Assembly (NCBI GenBank): GCA_030604505.1
Contig: JAUVVT010000023.1
Coordinates: forward strand, 1-10,452
Length of the DNA: 10,452 bases
Source of the DNA: a bacterium
GTDB taxonomy: Bacteria; SM23-31; JAUVVT01
Direction: 5' to 3'
Below are positions 8,139-10,452 of this stretch, piece after piece (position 1 is the first letter of the stretch; every line of letters starts with the position of its first letter). Made by a program: the position numbers and the translations under genes. Under the pieces are notes generated by a model. The model ran no database searches. It saw only the letters and a program-made list of their open reading frames with translations, and was not told where the DNA came from.

Positions 8139-10232
8139 ATGAATAATAATAATAATAATTTCAAATTAGATAGAATACGGAATATAGGGATAATGGCTCA
8201 TATTGATGCTGGAAAAACTACAACTACAGAGAGGATTCTGTTTTATACCGGGAAGGTTCACCGTATAGGGGAGGTTCACGATGGTTCCGCAATTACTGAC
8301 TGGATGGAACTTGAAAAGGAAAGAGGTATTACAATTACATCTGCAGTGGTAACCTGTATATGGAATGACCATAAAATAAATATTATAGATACGCCCGGAC
8401 ATGTAGATTTTACAGCTGAAGTTGAAAGGTCTCTGAGGGTTCTTGATGGAGCAATAGCAATTTTTTGCGCAGTAGGTGGAGTTGAGCCCCAATCAGAAAC
8501 AGTGTGGAAACAGGCTGATAAGTATAAAGTGCCCCGAATTGCTTTTGTCAATAAGATGGACAGGATCGGGGCTGATTTTTTTAAAACCGTTGATATGATA
8601 AAAACACGACTCGGAGCGAATCCTGTGTGTATTCAATTGCCTATCGGAAGCGAAGATATTTTTACAGGGATAATAGATATAATAAAAATGAAATCGGTGA
8701 TGTATAATGAAAAAAGTCTGGGAGCATTGTTTGAAGAAAAAGAGATACAGAAAGACCTTCTTGATAAGGCAATCGATTATAGAAATAAATTACTCGAAGC
8801 TGTTTCCGAATTTGATGATGTATTAATGGAAAAATATCTGGACGGGAAGGATATATCAGAAGAAGATATAAAAAGAGCTGTTAGAATAGGAACATTAAAT
8901 GCAAAAATAGTTCCATTATTATGTGGGTCAGCATATCGAAATAAAGGAATTCAAAGACTCTTGGATGCAGTTATAGATTATTTTCCTTCTCCAATTGATA
9001 TTAATCATGTTATTGGCATAAACACTATTACGGGACATGAAGAAAAGCGTAATATCACATTGGATGAACCATTTTCTGCTCTTGCGTATAAAGTAATGTC
9101 AGACCCACATGTGGGAAAGCTAATTTATTTAAGAGTATATTCGGGTAGTGTAAAGACAGGAAGCCAGGTTTTAAATACTACCACCGGAAAAAAAGAGAGA
9201 TTTGGCAGGATACTTCAAATGTTTGCCAATAAAAGAGAAGATATAAATGAAGTTACCTGCGGAAATATTATTGCAGCAGTGGGATTGAAGAATACAAAAA
9301 CCGGCGATACATTATGTGATGTCAGACATCCGATAAAATTGGAAGCTATGAATTTTGCAGAGCCTGTTATATCAATTGCAATCGAACCAAAAACTAAAGC
9401 GGACCAGGATAAACTGGATGTCACACTTGCTAAACTTTCTGAAGAAGACCCTACTTTTAAGGTTAATGTTAATTCTGATACGGGACAGACAATTATATCA
9501 GGAATGGGTGAATTACATCTTGATATAATTAAAAACAGACTTATTAGGGAATTTAATGTTAGTGCAAATGTGGGAAAACCAGAGGTCTCATATAGAGAGA
9601 CTATTACGAAAAAAATTGAATCTGAGGAAAAATTTGTTCGTCAGTCCGGTGGAAAAGGACAATACGGTCATGTAAAAATTATAATAGAACCAATTGAAGG
9701 AGATAAAGGTTTTCAATTTGAAAATGAAATAAAGGGCGGCGCTATACCAAAAGAATATATTAACTCTGTTTCGGAGGGAATCCAGGAAGCAATGAAAAAC
9801 GGAATAGTAGCAGGTTATCCTTTGATCAATATAAAAGCGACATTGATTGACGGCTCCTACCACGAAGTTGACTCCTCTGAACTGGCATTTAAAGCTGCCG
9901 GATCAATTGCCCTTAAAGAAGGAGTTAAAAAGGCTGGCCCGGTATTATTAGAGCCAATGATGAATATCGAGATAATTGTACCTGAAGATTATCTCGGTGA
10001 TATAATGGGCGATTTGACATCAAGAAGGGCTAAAATCGAAGGGGTTACACCAAGAAAAAATGCACAGATTGTGAAAGGAACGGTACCACTAAGCGAAATG
10101 TTTGGATATGCAACAAGTCTGAGGTCATTGAGTCAGGGAAGGGCGATCCATACAATGCAATTTTCACATTATAATAAAATCCCTGAAAACGTTTCAAATA
10201 AAATAGTTGAAAAAGTCTTAGGGGTGGTGTAA
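8139..10232 (+). CDS. fusA: Elongation factor G
   Basis: EF-G is the cytoplasmic GTPase that drives ribosomal translocation and, with RRF, ribosome recycling. At 697 residues it is standard length. G-domain motifs: G1 AHIDAGKTT (20-28), G2 RGITIT (63-68), G3 DTPGH (84-88, with the switch II His88), G4 NKMD (138-141), G5 CGSA (262-265). Domain II begins near 311 (PFSALAYKVMSDPHVGK), domain III includes SGMGELHLDI (454-463), domain IV includes SGGKGQYGHV (503-512) and the tip DGSYHEVDSSE (571-581), and domain V begins near 603 (LLEPMMNIEI). It is a canonical EF-G with no missing motif. ATG 8139 is the only usable start: the upstream in-frame TTG at 8127 meets a stop two codons later. Its ribosome binding site is poor, since AAAGGA (8118-8123) is 15 nt away. 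The first six residues after Met are all Asn. Confidence 0.98.
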   Translation: MNNNNNNFKLDRIRNIGIMAHIDAGKTTTTERILFYTGKVHRIGEVHDGSAITDWMELEKERGITITSAVVTCIWNDHKINIIDTPGHVDFTAEVERSLRVLDGAIAIFCAVGGVEPQSETVWKQADKYKVPRIAFVNKMDRIGADFFKTVDMIKTRLGANPVCIQLPIGSEDIFTGIIDIIKMKSVMYNEKSLGALFEEKEIQKDLLDKAIDYRNKLLEAVSEFDDVLMEKYLDGKDISEEDIKRAVRIGTLNAKIVPLLCGSAYRNKGIQRLLDAVIDYFPSPIDINHVIGINTITGHEEKRNITLDEPFSALAYKVMSDPHVGKLIYLRVYSGSVKTGSQVLNTTTGKKERFGRILQMFANKREDINEVTCGNIIAAVGLKNTKTGDTLCDVRHPIKLEAMNFAEPVISIAIEPKTKADQDKLDVTLAKLSEEDPTFKVNVNSDTGQTIISGMGELHLDIIKNRLIREFNVSANVGKPEVSYRETITKKIESEEKFVRQSGGKGQYGHVKIIIEPIEGDKGFQFENEIKGGAIPKEYINSVSEGIQEAMKNGIVAGYPLINIKATLIDGSYHEVDSSELAFKAAGSIALKEGVKKAGPVLLEPMMNIEIIVPEDYLGDIMGDLTSRRAKIEGVTPRKNAQIVKGTVPLSEMFGYATSLRSLSQGRAIHTMQFSHYNKIPENVSNKIVEKVLGVV
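8142..8159 (+). repeat. (AAT)6 trinucleotide repeat at the start of fusA
   Basis: Six perfect AAT codons follow the fusA start codon and encode Asn2-Asn7, replacing the usual short Lys/Tyr/Pro-type leader before the conserved IRNIGIMAHIDAGK. The unit is in frame, so a length change by slippage would only alter the number of Asn residues. The tract also leaves the initiation region free of stable structure. Confidence 0.9.
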
Positions 10233-10340
10233 TTTTATTTTATTAATATACAATATCTTACGATATATTTTTGAAGTAATATAAGAAATAGATTGATTTT
10301 ATTATAAAAAATAACTAACATAGAAATTTATCATCAAAAC

Positions 10341-10346
10341 GGGAGG
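10341..10346 (+). promoter_or_regulatory. Ribosome binding site of tuf
   Basis: GGGAGG ends 7 nt before ATG 10354, which is good spacing. Together with the conserved MAKEKFERTKPH start it fixes the tuf initiation codon. Confidence 0.8.
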
Positions 10347-10353
10347 TAAATAG

Positions 10354-10452
10354 ATGGCAAAGGAGAAGTTTGAGAGGACGAAGCCTCATATAAATATAGG
10401 AACGATAGGTCACATAGATCATGGTAAGACGACATTGACGGCGGCTATAACG
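10354..10452 (+). CDS. tuf: Elongation factor Tu, 3'-truncated by the window edge
   Basis: EF-Tu is the GTPase that delivers aminoacyl-tRNA to the ribosomal A site. Only 33 codons are in the window, but the N-terminus MAKEKFERTKPHINIG is diagnostic, and it is followed by the P-loop GHIDHGKT (19-26) and TLTAAIT. Ile stands where many EF-Tu proteins have Val (residues 13, 15, 21), a mild change common in AT-rich genomes. It lies 121 bp after fusA, in the ancestral fusA-tuf order. Codon use here leans to G-ending codons (all four Lys AAG, both Glu GAG, five of six Thr ACG), unlike the A-ending preference of fusA. A possible TAnnTTTG element (10266-10273) lies in the spacer but lacks a partner. 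Confidence 0.97.
   Translation, partial: MAKEKFERTKPHINIGTIGHIDHGKTTLTAAIT

Noticed and set aside
10253..10272. Small hairpin ATATC/GATAT followed by T residues after fusA as a terminator
   Set aside because: The stem is 5 bp with a single G-C pair, too weak to terminate transcription, and tuf normally follows fusA in the same operon.
10266..10273. TATTTTTG as a tuf promoter
   Set aside because: It matches the Bacteroidota -7 element, but no TTG or TTTG lies 17-23 bp upstream, and one such match is reasonably likely by chance in this AT-rich spacer.

Overview
The window is an AT-rich bacterial stretch holding part of the core transcription and translation cluster, all on the + strand: 3' part of rpoB, then rpoC, rpsL, rpsG, fusA and the first 33 codons of tuf. 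This is the rif region (RNA polymerase beta and beta') joined directly to the str region (S12, S7, EF-G, EF-Tu). Every gene is recognised from its protein sequence. No mobile element, CRISPR array, tRNA or rRNA is visible, and nothing suggests an accessory system.

Likely source: the FCB group (Bacteroidota, Chlorobiota, Ignavibacteriota and relatives). This rests on the wording of the beta and beta' subunits. Beta carries a Lys-rich insert with the FSRK...RKKYKIMVGDELPPGIVQ pattern and lacks the large C-terminal-half insert of E. coli. Beta' opens with SLASPDTIL...GEVLKPETINYRS and has a large insert in the trigger loop. These comparisons are from memory, not a search. Frequent ATA and AGA codons fit an AT-rich genome. 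The phylum cannot be fixed from this window.

Layout: rpoB (partial) 2-2737; 99-bp spacer with a possible promoter; rpoC 2837-7069 from a TTG start; 60-bp spacer; rpsL 7130-7510, also TTG; 25-bp spacer; rpsG 7536-8006; 132-bp spacer; fusA 8139-10232; 121-bp spacer; tuf from 10354 past the window end. The gene order suggests co-transcription, with possible internal promoters before rpoC and fusA.

The genes supply the two large subunits of RNA polymerase, two 30S proteins that shape the decoding centre (S12) and the head/E-site (S7), and the two main elongation GTPases. The only structure not explained by these genes lies in the rpsG-fusA spacer: a degenerate array of 7-bp units, an inverted block followed by a direct block, beside a possible Bacteroidota-type promoter. 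Smaller oddities are an (AAT)6 tract right after the fusA start codon, TTG starts on two very highly expressed genes, and a G-ending codon preference at the start of tuf. I found no credible undescribed system.
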